Shown piece after piece: positions 1-9,142 of a stretch of 64,000 bases of DNA. The stretch lies in the NCBI RefSeq assembly GCF_027484205.1, contig NZ_JAIXUB010000015.1, positions 372,001-436,000 on the forward strand, read 5' to 3'. The notes below the pieces were generated by a model. That model did not search any database. It was given only the letters and a program-made list of their open reading frames with translations, and was not told the DNA's origin. Source of the DNA: Flavobacterium sp. GTDB lineage: Bacteria; Bacteroidota; Bacteroidia; Flavobacteriales; Flavobacteriaceae. The number at the start of each line of letters is the position of its first letter. Positions within the stretch are counted from its first letter, which is position 1. A program made the position numbers and the translations under genes.

Positions 1-87
1 AAAGGTGATAACCTAATATTTGCTGCGTTTGGTGGCGGATTTACATGGGGTTCGATTTACCTTAAATGGGCATACAACAAACAATAA
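1..87 (+). CDS. fabH: 3-oxoacyl-ACP synthase III (FabH), C-terminal end only
   Basis: The window opens inside a reading frame of 28 codons ending in TAA. Its residues include GGGFTWGSIY, the conserved C-terminal segment of beta-ketoacyl-ACP synthase III, which starts fatty-acid synthesis by condensing acetyl-CoA with malonyl-ACP in the cytoplasm. It lies 26 bases before accB, so fatty-acid initiation and malonyl-CoA formation are probably one operon, an order common in flavobacteria. The start and active-site Cys lie outside the window. Confidence 0.85.
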   Translation, partial: KGDNLIFAAFGGGFTWGSIYLKWAYNKQ

Positions 88-113
88 AAAACTATAACTA
101 AAAACAAATAATT

Positions 114-593
114 ATGGATTTAAAAGAAATTCAAAACCTAATCAAATTTGTATCAAATTCAGGTGTTGCTGAAGTAAAGTTAGAAACTGGTGATATTAAA
201 ATCACTATACGAACTACTTTAGAAGGTAATACTCCAGATATAACTTATGTTCAACAAGCTCCGATGCAACAAGCTGTGCCGCAAATTGCTCAAGCTCCAG
301 TTTCTCAAGCTCCAGCTGCTCCAGCGGCAACACCAGCAGACGATAATGCAAAATATATTACAGTAAAATCTCCAATGATTGGAACATTTTATAGAAAGCC
401 AGCTCCAGATAAAGCTCCGTTTGTAGAAGTTGGTGCAACAATTGGAAAAGGTGATGTGTTATGTGTTGTTGAAGCAATGAAATTATTCAATGAAATTGAA
501 GCAGAAATTTCAGGTAAAATTGTTAAAATTTTAGTTGATGATATGTCTCCAGTTGAATTTGATCAACCTTTATTCTTGGTTGACCCATCTTAA
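114..593 (+). CDS. accB: Biotin carboxyl carrier protein of acetyl-CoA carboxylase
   Basis: The biotin carrier of acetyl-CoA carboxylase makes malonyl-CoA for fatty acids. The 159 residues are usual for the family: an N-terminal helical part, a flexible Ala/Pro/Gln linker (about 55-75) and a C-terminal biotinyl domain (about 80-157). The biotinylation motif EAMKLFNE is present, with the acceptor lysine at residue 123. The gene follows fabH by 26 bases and precedes accC by 97 bases, so co-transcription with both is likely. No Shine-Dalgarno sequence precedes the ATG; the leader is A-rich. Confidence 0.96.
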   Translation: MDLKEIQNLIKFVSNSGVAEVKLETGDIKITIRTTLEGNTPDITYVQQAPMQQAVPQIAQAPVSQAPAAPAATPADDNAKYITVKSPMIGTFYRKPAPDKAPFVEVGATIGKGDVLCVVEAMKLFNEIEAEISGKIVKILVDDMSPVEFDQPLFLVDPS

Positions 594-690
594 TTTAGGT
601 TTCAGATTTTTAGGTTTTTAGTACTGTGTAGATTTCTAATTATCCAAAAATCCAACAATCCAATTGTCTAATAATCTAAATTAAAAGAAG
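594..690. repeat. accB-accC spacer with degenerate short word repeats
   Basis: The spacer is built of repeated near-identical short words: TTTCAGATTTTTAGG-like units on the left and ATCCAAAAATCCAACAATCC-like units on the right. Similar degenerate word-repeat spacers lie before rng, the RND permease, the polyprenyl synthase, sucB and tatD. No gene is seen in it. Confidence 0.45.
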
Positions 691-2037
691 ATGTTTAAAA
701 AAATATTAATTGCCAACAGAGGTGAAATTGCTCTAAGAGTAATTAGAACTTGTAGAGAAATGGGCATTAAAACAGTAGCGGTTTACTCAACAGCTGATGC
801 CGAAAGTTTACATGTGAAGTTTGCAGACGAAGCAGTTTGTATTGGTCCACCACCAAGTAATTTATCTTACTTAAAAATGTCAAATATTATTGCAGCAGCA
901 GAGATTACAAATGCTGATGCAATTCATCCAGGTTATGGTTTTTTGTCTGAAAATGCTAAATTTTCAAAAATTTGTCAAGAACATGGAATCAAGTTTATTG
1001 GTGCTTCACCAGAAATGATTGATAGAATGGGTGATAAGGCTACTGCAAAATCAACTATGATTGAAGCAGGAGTTCCATGCGTTCCAGGTTCAGAAGGGAT
1101 TTTAGATTCTTATGAAGACGCTGTAGAAGTTGCTAAAAAAATTGGATATCCAGTAATGATGAAAGCAACTGCTGGAGGTGGAGGTAAAGGAATGCGTGCT
1201 ATTTGGAAAGAGGAAGATTTGCTAAAAGCATGGGAAAGTGCTCGTCAAGAAGCAGCAGCAGCATTTGGAAATGACGGTATGTACATGGAAAAACTTATTG
1301 AAGAGCCACGTCATATCGAAATTCAAGTTGTTGGAGATTCTTATGGAAAAGCTTGTCACCTTTCAGAAAGAGATTGTTCTGTTCAAAGACGTCACCAAAA
1401 ATTAACCGAAGAAACACCTTCACCATTCATGACTGATGAATTACGTCATAAAATGGGTGAAGCTGCTGTAAAAGCGGCTGAATATATTAAATATGAAGGC
1501 GCTGGTACGGTTGAGTTTCTAGTAGATAAACACAGAAATTTCTACTTCATGGAAATGAATACTCGTATCCAAGTAGAACACCCAATTACTGAACAAGTTA
1601 TCGATTACGATTTGATTCGTGAGCAAATTCTTGTTGCTGCTGGTGTGCCGATTTCTGGTAAAAATTATTTACCTCAATTACACTCTATAGAATGTCGTAT
1701 AAACGCTGAAGATCCATATAATGATTTTCGCCCTTCGCCAGGAAAAATTACAGTTCTTCATGCTCCAGGCGGACATGGTGTACGTTTAGATACACACGTT
1801 TATGCTGGATATACAATTCCTCCAAATTATGACTCTATGATTGCAAAGTTGATTACAACAGCGCAAACACGTGAAGAAGCTATCAATAAAATGAAGCGTG
1901 CTTTAGATGAATTTTATATTGAAGGAATTAAAACAACTATTCCTTTTCATAGACAATTGATGGATGAACCAGATTATGTTGCGGGAAATTATACAACTGC
2001 ATTTATGGAATCCTTCAAAATGAAAGATATAGAATAA
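691..2037 (+). CDS. accC: Biotin carboxylase subunit of acetyl-CoA carboxylase
   Basis: An ATP-grasp enzyme that carboxylates the biotin on AccB with bicarbonate and ATP. The 448 residues match the usual length of about 449. An N-terminal Rossmann-like domain begins [13 protein letters not shown]. It is followed by the glycine-rich ATP-binding loop GGGGKGMRA, the substrate segment [11 protein letters not shown] and [12 protein letters not shown], which carries the conserved active-site residues. The ATG follows an AAAGAAG run. It is the third gene of fabH-accB-accC and is followed by a terminator hairpin. Confidence 0.97.
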   Translation: MFKKILIANRGEIALRVIRTCREMGIKTVAVYSTADAESLHVKFADEAVCIGPPPSNLSYLKMSNIIAAAEITNADAIHPGYGFLSENAKFSKICQEHGIKFIGASPEMIDRMGDKATAKSTMIEAGVPCVPGSEGILDSYEDAVEVAKKIGYPVMMKATAGGGGKGMRAIWKEEDLLKAWESARQEAAAAFGNDGMYMEKLIEEPRHIEIQVVGDSYGKACHLSERDCSVQRRHQKLTEETPSPFMTDELRHKMGEAAVKAAEYIKYEGAGTVEFLVDKHRNFYFMEMNTRIQVEHPITEQVIDYDLIREQILVAAGVPISGKNYLPQLHSIECRINAEDPYNDFRPSPGKITVLHAPGGHGVRLDTHVYAGYTIPPNYDSMIAKLITTAQTREEAINKMKRALDEFYIEGIKTTIPFHRQLMDEPDYVAGNYTTAFMESFKMKDIE

Positions 2038-2062
2038 AAATTGAAATTTTATTATTTCACAT

Positions 2063-2093
2063 AAAACCATTCTTTACGGATGGTTTTATTTTT
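2063..2093 (+). terminator. Intrinsic terminator after accC
   Basis: AAAACCAT and ATGGTTTT form a stem at 2063-2086, followed by a T-rich tract. It lies 26 bases after the accC stop. Confidence 0.7.
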
Positions 2094-2111
2094 TTTGGAA
2101 TTTACGGAATA

Positions 2112-2142
2112 AAAAAAACCTGTTCATTGAACAGGTTTTTTT
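2112..2142. terminator. Bidirectional terminator between accC and rpmA
   Basis: AACCTGTTC-ATT-GAACAGGTT forms a strong hairpin flanked by an A run on the left and a T run on the right, so it can stop transcription from either side. It lies 22 bases beyond the rpmA stop and mainly serves rplU-rpmA. Confidence 0.8.
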
Positions 2143-2163
2143 TATTATCTAAAATAATTTAGA

Positions 2164-2424
2164 TTATGCTTCAAAAGGAATAATAGAAACAAACGACTTA
2201 TCGTCAGCTTTTTTCTGAAATTTCACAATACCATCAACTTTAGCATGTAAAGTATGATCGTTACCCATGTAAACATTTTCACCTGGATTGTGTTTTGAAC
2301 CTCTTTGTCTTACGATAATGTTTCCAGCAATTGCAGCTTGACCACCATATATCTTAACGCCTAAACGTTTTGAATGTGATTCTCTACCATTCTTCGAACT
2401 ACCGACACCTTTCTTGTGAGCCAT
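2164..2424 (-). CDS. rpmA: 50S ribosomal protein L27
   Basis: A large-subunit protein whose N-terminus reaches toward the peptidyl-transferase centre. The 86 residues are the normal length, starting [14 protein letters not shown], which is diagnostic, with [16 protein letters not shown] in the body. The protein starts directly at the mature-type MAHKKG without the cleavable extension found in some Firmicutes. It lies 31 bases downstream of rplU, the universal gene order. Confidence 0.97.
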   Translation of the reverse strand: MAHKKGVGSSKNGRESHSKRLGVKIYGGQAAIAGNIIVRQRGSKHNPGENVYMGNDHTLHAKVDGIVKFQKKADDKSFVSIIPFEA

Positions 2425-2455
2425 GATGTATTGGTTTTATAAGTTAATACTAAAA

Positions 2456-3148
2456 TTAAACAGCTTTACCACCGTTTAATTCATCTTGTAATTTTTTTAA
2501 TTCATCCATTTTGCCATCAGCAGCTAATTGAGCTTGTTGTGCCCAAGTAGTTGGATCTAAATGTTGTACTTTTGAAGTAGATGCATCTAAGATTGCTTTT
2601 ACTTCTTCAGCAGAAGCAGTAGCTAATTTTGCAAATGTATCAATTCCAGCAGCAACTAATGCTTCAGCCGCTTTTGGACCAATTCCTTCAATGATTACTA
2701 AATCATCACCTTTTTTTGCTTTTGGAGCTTTTGGAGCTTTTTCTTCAACAGCTTCTACAAGTTTTTCTGCTTTTGGAGCTTTCTCAGCTTTTGGAGCTTC
2801 TACTTTTTCTGCTTTTGGAGCTGCTTTTTTAGCACCTGTTGCAACAATTCCTTCAATTAGGATTTGTGTAAAACTTTGACGGTGACCATTTCTTTTTTTG
2901 TAACCTTTTCTTCTTTTCTTTTTGAAAATAATTACTTTATCACCTTTTAAGTGTTGTAACACTTTTGCTTCAACAGAAGCACCTTCTATAGCTGGGGCGC
3001 CTAAAGTTACATTTCCATTATCGTCTAATAAAAGAACTTTGTCAAAAGAAACTTTTGAACCTTCTTCACTAGCCAAACGGTGAACATAAACCTTTAAGTC
3101 TTTGCTTACTTTAAATTGTTGCCCTGCTATCTCTACGATTGCGTACAT
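2456..3148 (-). CDS. rplU: 50S ribosomal protein L21 with C-terminal helix-hairpin-helix extension
   Basis: Residues 1 to about 105 are a standard L21 ([14 protein letters not shown] at the start, [14 protein letters not shown] near the end). The protein then continues to 230 residues, about twice the usual length. A Lys/Ala/Pro linker made of repeated PKAEK-type units (about 108-145) leads to a helix-hairpin-helix domain containing [17 protein letters not shown]. Such extended L21 proteins are known from Bacteroidota. The tail may bind rRNA or DNA, but its role is not evident from sequence. It is the first gene of rplU-rpmA. Confidence 0.95.
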   Translation of the reverse strand: MYAIVEIAGQQFKVSKDLKVYVHRLASEEGSKVSFDKVLLLDDNGNVTLGAPAIEGASVEAKVLQHLKGDKVIIFKKKRRKGYKKRNGHRQSFTQILIEGIVATGAKKAAPKAEKVEAPKAEKAPKAEKLVEAVEEKAPKAPKAKKGDDLVIIEGIGPKAAEALVAAGIDTFAKLATASAEEVKAILDASTSKVQHLDPTTWAQQAQLAADGKMDELKKLQDELNGGKAV

Positions 3149-3180
3149 AACAAATTGTTTAGTTAATTTTTTTAAGGTTG

Positions 3181-3210
3181 CAAATATACAAATAAATTCT
3201 TCTCATACAA
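3181..3210 (-). promoter_or_regulatory. Flavobacterial-type promoter of rplU-rpmA
   Basis: On the minus strand TTG (3208-3210) and TATATTTG (3181-3188) are separated by 19 bases. This matches the TTG / TAnnTTTG promoter form of Flavobacteriia. It lies 32 bases upstream of the rplU ATG. Confidence 0.7.
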
Positions 3211-3302
3211 CTCAATTATAAAAAAGTTTTACTTAGAAATCAGTTCGTTATGTTTTTTTAGAATTAAAAGATAAAACTTTAATGTGTAGTAATAAAAAAA
3301 TC

Positions 3303-3310
3303 TATTTTTG
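3303..3310 (+). promoter_or_regulatory. Possible -7 element of the M16 peptidase operon
   Basis: TATTTTTG fits TAnnTTTG and lies 62 bases before the first M16 ATG. No clear TTG was found at the right distance upstream, so the call rests on one box. Confidence 0.4.
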
Positions 3311-3372
3311 TGTAACAGAAATAGCAATTACTATACTAATTGTGCTATCAACTAAATTTATAAATAGTTTTT

Positions 3373-4701
3373 ATGAAAAAATCTTTAATCGCTTTAAGTT
3401 CAATGCTTATGCTTGGAGTAACAGCTCATGCTCAAAAGGTAGCTTTTGAGGAATACGATTTAGCTAATGGAATGCATGTCGTTTTGCACAATGATCCATC
3501 TGCTCCTGTAGTTATAACTTCGGTTATGTATCACGTAGGTTCAAAAGATGAAAATCCTGAAAGAACAGGTTTTGCTCACTTTTTTGAACATTTATTATTT
3601 GAAGGAACTCAAAACATCAAAAGGGGTGAGTGGTTCAAAATTGTGACAGGAAATGGAGGAACAAATAACGCTAATACTTCTGACGATAGAACGTATTATT
3701 TTGAAGTTTTTCCATCTAATAATTTGGAATTAGGTTTATGGATGGAATCTGAAAGATTAATGCATCCTGTAATTAACCAAATTGGAGTTGATACTCAAAA
3801 TGAAGTAGTTAAAGAAGAAAAACGTCTTCGTGTTGACAATCAGCCTTATGGAAGTTGGATTGCTCAAGTTAAAAAGAATTTGTTTAAAGTTCATCCTTAT
3901 CGTTGGGCTACAATTGGTTCAATGGAACATTTAGACGCAGCTACTTTAGAGGAGTTTCAAGCTTTTAATAAAAAATTCTATTGCCCTAAAAATGCTGTTT
4001 TAGTTGTTGCAGGTCAATTAGATATTGCAAAAACTAAAGAATGGATTGAGAAATATTTTGGTCCAATTCCTGCTGGTGTAAAGCCTGTAAAACAAACATT
4101 TGTTGAAGAACCAATAACGCAACAAATCAATGCGACTTACGAAGATCCAAATATTCAAAAACCAATGGTTGTTGCAGCATACAGAACACCATCAATGAAA
4201 ACAAGAGATGCTAGAGTTTTAGATATGATTTCTACATTATTGAGTGATGGAAAAAGTTCAAGATTGTACAAGAAAATTGTTGATGAAAAGAAAATGGCAC
4301 TTCAATTAAGTTCATTCAATTATAGTCAAGAAGATTATAGTTCATATATGATTATTGGAATACCACAAGGAGATTTTACATCGGCTGATATTATCAAAGA
4401 AACTGACGAAGAAATTGTAAAACTTCAAACAGAATTGATTTCAGAAAATGATTTACAAAAATTGAAAAACAAATATGATAACAATTATGTAAACAATAAT
4501 TCAAGCGTTGAAGGAGTTGCAGAAAATTTAGCTACATATTATATGTTGTATGGCGATATCAATTTAATTAACACTGAAATTGAAATTTACCGTTCAATAA
4601 CTCGTGAAGAAATTAGAGATATTGCAAAAAAATATTTGAATCCAAATCAAAGATTAATCTTGGATTATGTTCCTGCAAAAGACAAAGCTGAAAACAAATA
4701 A
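3373..4701 (+). CDS. M16 family zinc metallopeptidase, catalytic subunit
   Basis: A secreted zinc peptidase of the pitrilysin/insulinase (M16) family. A signal peptide (MKKSLIALSS to about AHAQ, residue 21) precedes an N-terminal M16 domain with the inverted zinc motif HFFEH (residues 69-73) and the downstream Glu-rich segment NEVVKEEKR that supplies the third ligand. A second, inactive M16 half completes the 442 residues. The next gene, 9 bases away, is an M16 homologue without the zinc motif, so the two probably form a heterodimer like other two-subunit M16 peptidases. Likely periplasmic; substrate unknown. Confidence 0.9.
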   Translation: MKKSLIALSSMLMLGVTAHAQKVAFEEYDLANGMHVVLHNDPSAPVVITSVMYHVGSKDENPERTGFAHFFEHLLFEGTQNIKRGEWFKIVTGNGGTNNANTSDDRTYYFEVFPSNNLELGLWMESERLMHPVINQIGVDTQNEVVKEEKRLRVDNQPYGSWIAQVKKNLFKVHPYRWATIGSMEHLDAATLEEFQAFNKKFYCPKNAVLVVAGQLDIAKTKEWIEKYFGPIPAGVKPVKQTFVEEPITQQINATYEDPNIQKPMVVAAYRTPSMKTRDARVLDMISTLLSDGKSSRLYKKIVDEKKMALQLSSFNYSQEDYSSYMIIGIPQGDFTSADIIKETDEEIVKLQTELISENDLQKLKNKYDNNYVNNNSSVEGVAENLATYYMLYGDINLINTEIEIYRSITREEIRDIAKKYLNPNQRLILDYVPAKDKAENK

Positions 4702-4710
4702 TAAGAAATC

Positions 4711-6762
4711 ATGAGAAAAATAATTTTAATAGTAAGCTTGTTTTTAACAATAACTATGCAAGCACAAGATAGAACACAGCCAAAACCAGGTCCAGCACCA
4801 AAAATAAATTTAAAAAAGCCTGTATCATTTATACTTCCAAATGGCTTGAAAGTTTTAGTTGTTGAAGACCATAAACTTCCAAGAGTTTCCTATAATTTAT
4901 CAATTGATAATGCACCTTATGCTGAAGGAGATAAAAAAGGAGTTGCTGATTTAACAAGTTCATTGATAGGTAATGGTTCAATGAAAATTTCTAAAGATGC
5001 TTTCAATGAAGAAGTAGATTTTCTTGGAGCTGATATTAGTTTTAATTCAGGAGGAGCTTTTGCAAGTGGGTTGTCTAAATATTCAAAAAGAATTTTAGAA
5101 TTAATGGCAGAAGGTTCTTTAAATCCAAATTTTACTCAAGAAGAATTTGATAAAGAGAAAGAAAAACTTATTGAAGGATTAAAAACTCAAGAAAAAAGTG
5201 TTCCTGCTGTTGCTTCAAGAGTTGAAAATGTCCTTGTTTATGGTAAAAGTCATCCATCAGGAGAATATTTGACAGAAGAAACAATCAATAATGTATCACT
5301 TGCTGATGTAAAAGCAAATTACGGTTCTTATTTTGTTCCTGAAAAAGCTTATCTAGTTATTATTGGAGATGTAAATTATAAAGAAACTAAAAAGTTAGTA
5401 GAAAAGTTATATGGAGTTTGGGTAAAAGCAAAAGCGCCACAGTTAACTTATTCTAATCCTAAAAATTTACAATACACACAAATCAATTTTGTGGACATGC
5501 CAAATGCAGTTCAGTCTGAAATTGCACTTGTAAATACCGTAGATTTGAAGTTGTCAGATCCTGATTATTTTCCAGTTATTGTTGCTAATCAAGTTCTTGG
5601 TGGTGATTTTAATAGTTATTTAAACATGAATTTACGTGAAGCTCATGGTTGGACTTATGGAGCTCGTTCAAGTGTTGGTTCTAGTAAATATATGTCAAGT
5701 AAATTCAAAGCAAATTCTCAAGTAAGAAATTCAGTTACTGACAGTGCCGTTGTTGAATTTTTGAAAGAAATTAAAAGAATTAGAACTGAAAAAGTATCTG
5801 ATGAGACTTTAAATAATGTAAAAGCTGGTTATGTAGGACGTTTTGTTATGAATGTTGAAAAACCACAAACTATTGCTCGTTTTGCATTAAACATCGAAAC
5901 AGAAGGTTTACCTGTTGATTTCTATGAAAATTATATCAAAAATATTCAGGCAGTTACTGCTGATGATGTAATGAGAGTTATGAATAAATATTTCCTTGAA
6001 GATAATTTGAGAATTATTGTTACTGGTAAAGGTTCAGAAGTTATTCCTGGTTTAGAAAAATTGAAAATACCAATGTTCTATTTTGATAAATTTGGAAATC
6101 CAACAGAGAAGCCAAAAATGAAAAAACCAACTCCTGCAGGTGTTACGGTTAAAACAGTTATGGATAATTATATCAATGCAATTGGTGGGCAAAAAGCAGT
6201 TGCAGCTGTAAAAACTATTTATGCTACAGGTTCAGGTTCTATTCCTCAAGCTCCAGCACCATTAAAATTAACATCTAAAAGAGATGCAAAAGGAAGAACT
6301 TCTTCTGTAATGGAAATGGAAGGAATGGGTGAATTATCTAAACAAGTAATTGGCGATAAAGCAGGTTATACTGCATCTCAAGGTCAAAGAAAAGAGTTGT
6401 CTGCTGAAGAGTATGCTGATAAAAAAGCTACTGCAACTACTTTTGAAGAATTACTTCTTGCTAAAAAAGCTGATGTAACTATTGATGGAATTGAAGAAAT
6501 GAATGGTGTTGAAGCTTATGTTATCAAAAACGGAAAAACTTCTCTTTACTATGATGTGAAGACAGGATTGAAAGTTGCTGATGCTAAAATTGTAGAGCGT
6601 GGTGATCAAAAAATGACGGTATCAACAATGTATAACGATTACAAAGAAGTTAAAGGTGTAAAAGTTCCTTTTAATTTAATTGTTAATCAAGGTTTTGAAC
6701 TAGATTTAAAAATGACCGAAATTAAAATCAACGAAGGAGTTTCTGATGCTGATTTTCAATAA
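4711..6762 (+). CDS. M16 family peptidase-like protein, non-catalytic subunit with C-terminal extension
   Basis: A signal peptide (to about MQAQ, residue 19) is followed by two M16 domains. At the zinc site the expected HxxEH is absent (the segment reads GVADLTSSLIGNG). The substrate-gripping segment LREAHGWTYGARS with conserved Arg and Tyr is retained, typical of the inactive partner in M16 heterodimers. At 683 residues it is about 240 longer than its partner. The extra C-terminal part (from about 470) is a beta-rich domain that may resemble periplasmic lipoprotein-carrier folds, but I cannot assign it. It is co-transcribed with the catalytic gene. Confidence 0.85.
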   Translation: MRKIILIVSLFLTITMQAQDRTQPKPGPAPKINLKKPVSFILPNGLKVLVVEDHKLPRVSYNLSIDNAPYAEGDKKGVADLTSSLIGNGSMKISKDAFNEEVDFLGADISFNSGGAFASGLSKYSKRILELMAEGSLNPNFTQEEFDKEKEKLIEGLKTQEKSVPAVASRVENVLVYGKSHPSGEYLTEETINNVSLADVKANYGSYFVPEKAYLVIIGDVNYKETKKLVEKLYGVWVKAKAPQLTYSNPKNLQYTQINFVDMPNAVQSEIALVNTVDLKLSDPDYFPVIVANQVLGGDFNSYLNMNLREAHGWTYGARSSVGSSKYMSSKFKANSQVRNSVTDSAVVEFLKEIKRIRTEKVSDETLNNVKAGYVGRFVMNVEKPQTIARFALNIETEGLPVDFYENYIKNIQAVTADDVMRVMNKYFLEDNLRIIVTGKGSEVIPGLEKLKIPMFYFDKFGNPTEKPKMKKPTPAGVTVKTVMDNYINAIGGQKAVAAVKTIYATGSGSIPQAPAPLKLTSKRDAKGRTSSVMEMEGMGELSKQVIGDKAGYTASQGQRKELSAEEYADKKATATTFEELLLAKKADVTIDGIEEMNGVEAYVIKNGKTSLYYDVKTGLKVADAKIVERGDQKMTVSTMYNDYKEVKGVKVPFNLIVNQGFELDLKMTEIKINEGVSDADFQ

Positions 6763-6787
6763 TTAGGTAGAAATAATAAAGTTAAAG

Positions 6788-6820
6788 ACCGTTTCACATA
6801 ACGTGAAACGGTTTTTTTTA
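6788..6820 (+). terminator. Intrinsic terminator after the M16 pair
   Basis: ACCGTTTCAC (6788-6797) and GTGAAACGGT (6803-6812) pair with a 5-base loop, followed by eight T. Confidence 0.88.
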
Positions 6821-6836
6821 TCTTTAACACTGAACA

Positions 6837-7703
6837 CTATTTCTTACTCGACAAATAAACTCCAATCAAAATAATAAATGCTCCAATAAATTGAATTGGC
6901 GTAAGCATTTCATTGTCTAATAATCCCCAAAAGAATGCTACAACAGGAATTAAATAGGTTACTGAAGTAGCAAAAACAGGTGATGACATTTGAATCAATT
7001 TAAAGAAAATAATATTCGCAATTCCTGTTCCAACAACGCCAAGAATGATGATGTAAAGCATCGAGTTTTGAACTTCTGCGTTTTCTACAACGGTTAAAAA
7101 ATCGGTTGAGAATAGTACAATCAAAGCAGGAACCAACATTACTAAAAAGTTTCCAGTAGAAATACTTAAAGGTTTAACATCAGATAAATGTTTCTTTAGT
7201 AAATTCACATTTGTTGCATAACAAATAGAAGCCACAAGAACCAAAATTGTGTACCAATAATTCTGATTGGGATGATTTATTGCACCATTTACGATTAGTA
7301 AAAGTGTTCCAACTAAACCAATGATTACGCCAAAAACCTGAGTGCGTTTGAAGCTTATACCGAAGGCTAATCCGCCAATAATTAACGTGTTTAAAGGTGT
7401 AAGTGAATTTAAAATAGAACTTACCGAACTGCTAATTTGTGTTTGAGCAATTGCAAAAAGAAATGCCGGAATAAAAGTGCCAAACAAAGAAGTTAACGCA
7501 ATATACTTCCATTGATGTTGCTTGATTTCTGTGATACTTTTAAATCCAATTATGATTAGAAATAAAGCAGAGAAAATTATTCGCAATGAACCTAATTGCA
7601 TCGGAGATAATCCAACCAATCCTTTCTTAATTAAGATAAATGAACTTCCCCAAATCAAGGCAAGAACGGTTAGAAAAAACCATTTTAATGTATTTGTTTG
7701 CAT
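6837..7703 (-). CDS. EamA/DMT-family transporter
   Basis: An inner-membrane permease of the drug/metabolite transporter superfamily, 288 residues with about ten hydrophobic helices arranged as two EamA repeats. The opening segment FLTVLALIWGSSFILIKKGL is a typical EamA start. A basic tail (SSKK) ends the protein. Substrate cannot be inferred. It is a single gene, divergent from the heavy-metal lipoprotein and convergent with the M16 operon. Confidence 0.88.
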   Translation of the reverse strand: MQTNTLKWFFLTVLALIWGSSFILIKKGLVGLSPMQLGSLRIIFSALFLIIIGFKSITEIKQHQWKYIALTSLFGTFIPAFLFAIAQTQISSSVSSILNSLTPLNTLIIGGLAFGISFKRTQVFGVIIGLVGTLLLIVNGAINHPNQNYWYTILVLVASICYATNVNLLKKHLSDVKPLSISTGNFLVMLVPALIVLFSTDFLTVVENAEVQNSMLYIIILGVVGTGIANIIFFKLIQMSSPVFATSVTYLIPVVAFFWGLLDNEMLTPIQFIGAFIILIGVYLSSKK

Positions 7704-7744
7704 AGCATTTTTTTAGCACCACAAAATTGACATAATTTTATGAA

Positions 7745-7772
7745 TTGTAGCATAAAAAAAGTTGTAATTTTG
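7745..7772 (+). promoter_or_regulatory. Promoter of the heavy-metal-domain lipoprotein
   Basis: TTG (7745-7747), a 17-base spacer and TAATTTTG (7765-7772) match the Flavobacteriia promoter form. The ATG follows 42 bases after the -7 box. Confidence 0.65.
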
Positions 7773-7814
7773 TAAAACTAATAAGAATCAAAAAATTTAA
7801 AAAACATAAATACA

Positions 7815-8195
7815 ATGAGAATTTCAAAAGCAATCTTTGGTTTAGCATTGGCATCAGTACTTTTTGTGGGATGCAAAAATTCAGATAGTAAACCAACAGA
7901 AGTTAAAGAAGAAGCTACTGCCAAAAAAGAAATTGCAGCAGCAACAAAACCTGAAACGGCAACATTTCACATTGAAGGAATGACGTGTGCAGTTGGTTGT
8001 GCTAAAACCATTGAAGAAAAATTAGCTGAAATGGAAGGTGTTCAAAAAGCAAAAGTAGATTTTGAAACAAAAACAGCAATAGTAAATTTTGATTTAGACA
8101 AATTAAAATCAGACGATTTAGTAAAAGCAGCAGAATCTTGTGCTGACGGAAAAACCTACAAAGTTTCTGATGTAAAACTTGGAAATAAAGCTTAA
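7815..8195 (+). CDS. Heavy-metal-associated (HMA) domain lipoprotein
   Basis: The 126 residues begin with a lipoprotein signal (lipobox ending in VGC, Cys20), then a Lys/Glu/Ala linker and one HMA-type domain (about 50-115) with beta-alpha-beta periodicity. The metal loop reads GMTCAVGC, with Cys58 and Cys62 spaced CxxxC instead of the usual CxxC. A further Cys lies near residue 109. It probably binds a soft metal or another partner in the envelope. It is a single gene, convergent with the former end of gldD. Confidence 0.85.
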   Translation: MRISKAIFGLALASVLFVGCKNSDSKPTEVKEEATAKKEIAAATKPETATFHIEGMTCAVGCAKTIEEKLAEMEGVQKAKVDFETKTAIVNFDLDKLKSDDLVKAAESCADGKTYKVSDVKLGNKA

Positions 8196-8217
8196 TTATT
8201 AATTCAATATAATAATG

Positions 8218-8250
8218 GAAAGGATTCGTAATTGCAAATCCTTTCTTATT
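8218..8250. terminator. Terminator between the HMA lipoprotein and the old gldD end
   Basis: GAAAGGATT (8218-8226) pairs with AATCCTTTC (8237-8245). The + strand continues T-rich. The hairpin sits directly beyond the stop codon of the gldD remnant, so it was probably the native end of gldD before the islet arrived. Confidence 0.65.
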
Positions 8251-8397
8251 TTATTTCCACTTTAACGATTCCATTAAATTTTGCATATCATTTTGATGTA
8301 ATCTGCAGCTGGCATTATCGAATCGTAATTTGGTTTGGCATAAAAATAAACGGAACCTGTCAAGAAATGTTTAGTGCTATCTCGGTTAAGTAAAATT
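8251..8397 (-). pseudogene. gldD: 3'-terminal fragment of gldD (left repeat copy of the islet)
   Basis: This stretch matches the last ~145 bases of the intact gldD at 12584-12729. Within the aligned codons I count seven substitutions, all at synonymous third positions, plus two frameshifts: a 2-base insertion at 8381-8382 and a 1-base loss in an A run near 8294. No gene start remains. The synonymous pattern says both copies descend from functional gldD alleles that diverged under selection. With 12584-12729 it brackets the accessory genes at 8399-12566. Confidence 0.88.
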
Positions 8398-8398
8398 A

Positions 8399-9142
8399 TT
8401 AATTATTAAAATTAAATGTTTGTACTTTAAACCAAATATGAGTTCCTTTTTCATTTTCAAAGTACAATTCTCCATTTATATACTTAATTCTTTTTTTAAT
8501 GTTAGTTAAGCCATTTCCAAAAGGGTTGTGATTTTGAATGCCTATTCCGTTATCTCGAATCGATATTATAAGTTCATTATTTTTTGTTGTTATGCTTAAA
8601 TTTACACTTGAAGCTTTAGAATGCTTTACGCAATTATTGACAATTTCCTTAACCGTTAAAAATATGTTTTTCCTGTAAAAACCACCAACAGAAATAATTT
8701 TATTATCATAATCATTATTAATAATCAATTCAATATTTGTAGGTTCAAAAAACTGTGTACAATATTGTTTTATGTATTCTATAAGATTGATTAAGGTGTC
8801 TTTTTGTGTATCCAAACTCCAAATTACCATATTTATTTGTTGTGAAACAGATTTAGAAATTTCGGATATTTTTAAAACACTTTCTGCTGTTTTTTGAGAA
8901 TCTAAGTTGTTATTTATTATTAAGCAGCTAATTATTTGAATACTATTTATGCTACCACCTAATTCGTCATGAAGATCTTTTATAATTCTTTCGCGTTCAA
9001 GATGAATAGTTTTTAGTTTTTCGAGCTCTTCTTGAATTTTTCTTTTTCTAAATTGAAAAATAAAATAAAATAATCCAATCATCATTGTTAAGATGATAAA
9101 GAATGTAATTGTTAAAAAAATATTTATTTCGGTTTTGTCCAT
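8399..9142 (-). CDS. Sensor histidine kinase, HisKA_3/NarX-like, one membrane segment
   Basis: A two-component kinase of 247 residues. One N-terminal membrane helix (about 8-28) is followed by a basic coiled segment, the dimerisation/phosphoacceptor box DLHDELGGSINS with His58, and a GHKL ATPase domain with the N box (NNCVKHSKAS) and the G box DNGIGI. No sensor domain is present. The upstream gene, overlapping by 19 bases, encodes a 7TM protein that probably supplies sensing. The likely partner is the NarL/LuxR-type regulator at 11934-12566 in the same islet. The stop codon lies two bases from the left gldD repeat. Confidence 0.9.
   Translation of the reverse strand: MDKTEINIFLTITFFIILTMMIGLFYFIFQFRKRKIQEELEKLKTIHLERERIIKDLHDELGGSINSIQIISCLIINNNLDSQKTAESVLKISEISKSVSQQINMVIWSLDTQKDTLINLIEYIKQYCTQFFEPTNIELIINNDYDNKIISVGGFYRKNIFLTVKEIVNNCVKHSKASSVNLSITTKNNELIISIRDNGIGIQNHNPFGNGLTNIKKRIKYINGELYFENEKGTHIWFKVQTFNFNN

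Noticed and set aside
2691-2879. Plus-strand frame opposite the rplU tail, Ala/Phe/Ser-rich
   Set aside because: It is the antisense shadow of the PKAEK repeats of rplU; no promoter or homology.
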